Source: UBA2943 sp946534895 (GTDB lineage Bacteria; Bacillota; Clostridia; Christensenellales; Aristaeellaceae). Taken from it: a stretch of 6,515 nucleotides of DNA. The notes beneath the pieces were generated by a model. The model searched no databases, was not told where the DNA came from, and saw only the letters and a program-made list of their open reading frames with translations. The position numbers and the translations under genes were made by a program. Where the stretch lies: positions 1-6,515 of the forward strand of contig CAMNDE010000129.1 of NCBI GenBank assembly GCA_946534895.1. Direction: 5' to 3'. Numbering within the stretch: the first letter of the stretch is position 1; each line of letters starts with the position of its first letter. This document shows, piece by piece, positions 5,643 to 6,515 of this stretch.

Positions 5643-6278
5643 TTACAGTTCATTCAGGGAACGGATGCGCTCCTCGATCCCGCTGAACAGCCCGGCCATG
5701 TGCCGGCCGTCCACCAGGGCATGATGCGCATATACGGTGACGGGCATCATCAGACGGTGCTGCGGATCCTCCTCAAACCTGCCCCAGGCGATGCTGGGAT
5801 TGGACACGGCAGGGTCCGTGGGCTGGAAGAACTGGGTATAGTGCAGCCAGGGCAGGCAGGTGACAAAGATTTCCGCGTCCACATTGCTGCTCTCCTCAAT
5901 GCTCCCGTGCTCCCGGCACCTGGCGCGAACGGACTCCGCATAGGGCCAGAACTGGTCCCAGGGCAGGTCGTGCACCAGCGAGCAGTAGGTGTATACGCCG
6001 TCCGGCCCCATCTCAATATGGGAGGTGCCAAGACCTGAGTACTCCACGATCTGCTGCCCGTGAATGCGCTGGCGGAACTCGGGGATGTCCTGGAAAGCCA
6101 GGGCGGACAGGTGCAGAAACGCGAGAAAGAAGGAACGGTTCCGGGCTGTGCACAGCCGGTGCAGCCGGGTCACATCCATGGAAACCGTAATACCGAGAAA
6201 CGGGTTCTGCATGGAGAGAAAGTGTTCAAAGTGGCTTTTCCTTGGATAGGTGTCCATGTCCAGCAGGCGCATTTCCAT
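5643..6278 (-). CDS. CatA-like O-acetyltransferase (chloramphenicol acetyltransferase family)
   Basis: This is an acetyl-CoA-dependent O-acyltransferase with the chloramphenicol acetyltransferase fold, normally a cytoplasmic trimer. It has 211 residues, close to the 213-220 of true CATs. The N-terminal YPRKSHFEHF (11-20) matches the CAT RKEHFE block. The active-site block is HHALVDG (185-191), with H186 as the general base and D190 as the usual salt-bridge Asp. CLPWLHYTQF (141-150) matches the CAT block ALPWVNFDSF. The residue aligned with CAT Ser148 is Thr140, and the acceptor-pocket region near 23-32 (MQNPFLGI) differs from classical enzymes. It may thus acetylate something other than chloramphenicol; many chromosomal CatA-like proteins are of this kind. 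The ATG at 6278 has AGAGGTG upstream with 7 bases between. It is 29 bases before the P-loop/CYTH gene and probably co-transcribed with it. Confidence 0.87.
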   Translation of the reverse strand: MEMRLLDMDTYPRKSHFEHFLSMQNPFLGITVSMDVTRLHRLCTARNRSFFLAFLHLSALAFQDIPEFRQRIHGQQIVEYSGLGTSHIEMGPDGVYTYCSLVHDLPWDQFWPYAESVRARCREHGSIEESSNVDAEIFVTCLPWLHYTQFFQPTDPAVSNPSIAWGRFEEDPQHRLMMPVTVYAHHALVDGRHMAGLFSGIEERIRSLNEL

Positions 6279-6300
6279 GCCGCTTCACCTCTGTTCTTCA

Positions 6301-6329
6301 AGTATATCGGAAAGGAAATGGGCGCGCAA
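6301..6329 (-). promoter_or_regulatory. Possible sigma-A promoter of the CatA-like/CYTH unit
   Basis: On the minus strand TTGCGC (6329-6324), a 17-base spacer and TATACT (6306-6301) lie 22 bases upstream of the CatA-like ATG. The -10 matches five of six consensus bases and the -35 only three. The site starts six bases after the stop of the preceding gene. With no strong terminator in the gap, read-through from upstream is also possible. Confidence 0.45.
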
Positions 6330-6335
6330 GGCGCT

Positions 6336-6515
6336 TCAGAAGGGAAATATCAGTCTTCTGCCGGACGTGTGGCATGGCGGGAGATCGAGCACGGGAAAGC
6401 CGCAGGCGGAAAAATCCAGGCCGGAAATGTCCTGTTCGGAACCGGTCAGGTCCAGCTGCAGACAGCGGAAGCCCATGCGCGTGCCGTATGCGCGGGCGCT
6501 TCCGACAAGCAGCCG
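6336..6515 (-). CDS. C-terminal 59 residues of a protein, possibly a GNAT N-acetyltransferase (cut by window edge)
   Basis: An open frame runs in from the right edge and ends in TGA at 6338-6336. Its codons show the same GC-rich third positions as the neighbouring genes, which supports real coding. The pattern of LLVGSARAYGTRMGF, then LQLDL, then a short helix-like segment and SACGF resembles the end of GNAT acetyltransferases (helix, strand, helix, then a YxxxGF-like element). The acetyl-CoA-binding motif that would prove it lies outside the window, so the name is tentative. The stop is 57 bases before the CatA-like ATG, so it may belong to the same transcription unit. Confidence 0.6.
   Translation of the reverse strand, partial: RLLVGSARAYGTRMGFRCLQLDLTGSEQDISGLDFSACGFPVLDLPPCHTSGRRLIFPF

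Noticed and set aside
4465..5724. Plus-strand open frame of 419 codons
   Set aside because: It is codon-opposite the P-loop/CYTH gene, and its 5' part runs through the terminator hairpin. The opposite strand has unmistakable Walker A and CYTH motifs.
6321..6334. GC-rich inverted repeat just after the stop of the right-edge gene (GCGCCTTGCGCGCC on the minus strand)
   Set aside because: The stem is only about 4 bp and no T-run follows, so it does not qualify as an intrinsic terminator. It also overlaps the possible -35 element.

Overview
The window looks like a piece of a GC-rich (about 60 % by eye) Bacillota/Clostridia-type chromosome, possibly from a gut or rumen anaerobe. This is inferred from the gene families (a spore-photoproduct-lyase-like radical SAM protein, a GH4 glycosidase, a CatA-like acyltransferase, a P-loop/CYTH protein), strong AGGAGG-type ribosome sites, a consensus sigma-A promoter and the use of TTG starts. 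No species can be named from the sequence alone. Every convincing gene lies on the minus strand, so transcription runs from high to low coordinates.

Layout in the direction of transcription. At the right edge (6515-6336) is the C-terminal end of a gene, possibly a GNAT acetyltransferase. After a short gap with a plausible promoter comes a two-gene unit: a CatA-like O-acetyltransferase (6278-5643) and a TTD14-like AAA_28 P-loop + CYTH protein (5613-4501). It ends in a textbook intrinsic terminator (4499-4470). Fifteen to twenty bases further on is a near-consensus sigma-A promoter (TTGACC - 17 bp - TATAAT, 4455-4427). This drives a tightly packed five-gene operon: an MTA/SAH-nucleosidase-like protein with a long C-terminal extension (4398-3532), an SPL-like radical SAM protein (3572-2538, TTG start), a short-chain dehydrogenase/reductase (2541-1840), a GH4 glycosidase (1827-307) and a MazG-like NTP pyrophosphohydrolase (291 to the left edge, TTG start, incomplete).

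The most interesting part is the head of the five-gene operon. A nucleosidase with all three catalytic acids intact overlaps a radical SAM protein that has the SPL cluster motif and overall layout, but carries Tyr where SPL has its hydrogen-donor Cys. The nucleosidase could cleave the 5'-deoxyadenosine (or MTA/SAH) that a radical SAM enzyme releases. The SDR, glycosidase and nucleotide pyrophosphatase downstream are translationally coupled or closely spaced, so they may belong to the same uncharacterised process, although the window does not show what that is. No RNA genes, insertion sequences, CRISPR arrays or attachment sites are visible, and no stretch longer than about 60 bases lacks a gene or a regulatory element. 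Several very long plus-strand ORFs (up to 878 codons) are antisense shadows.
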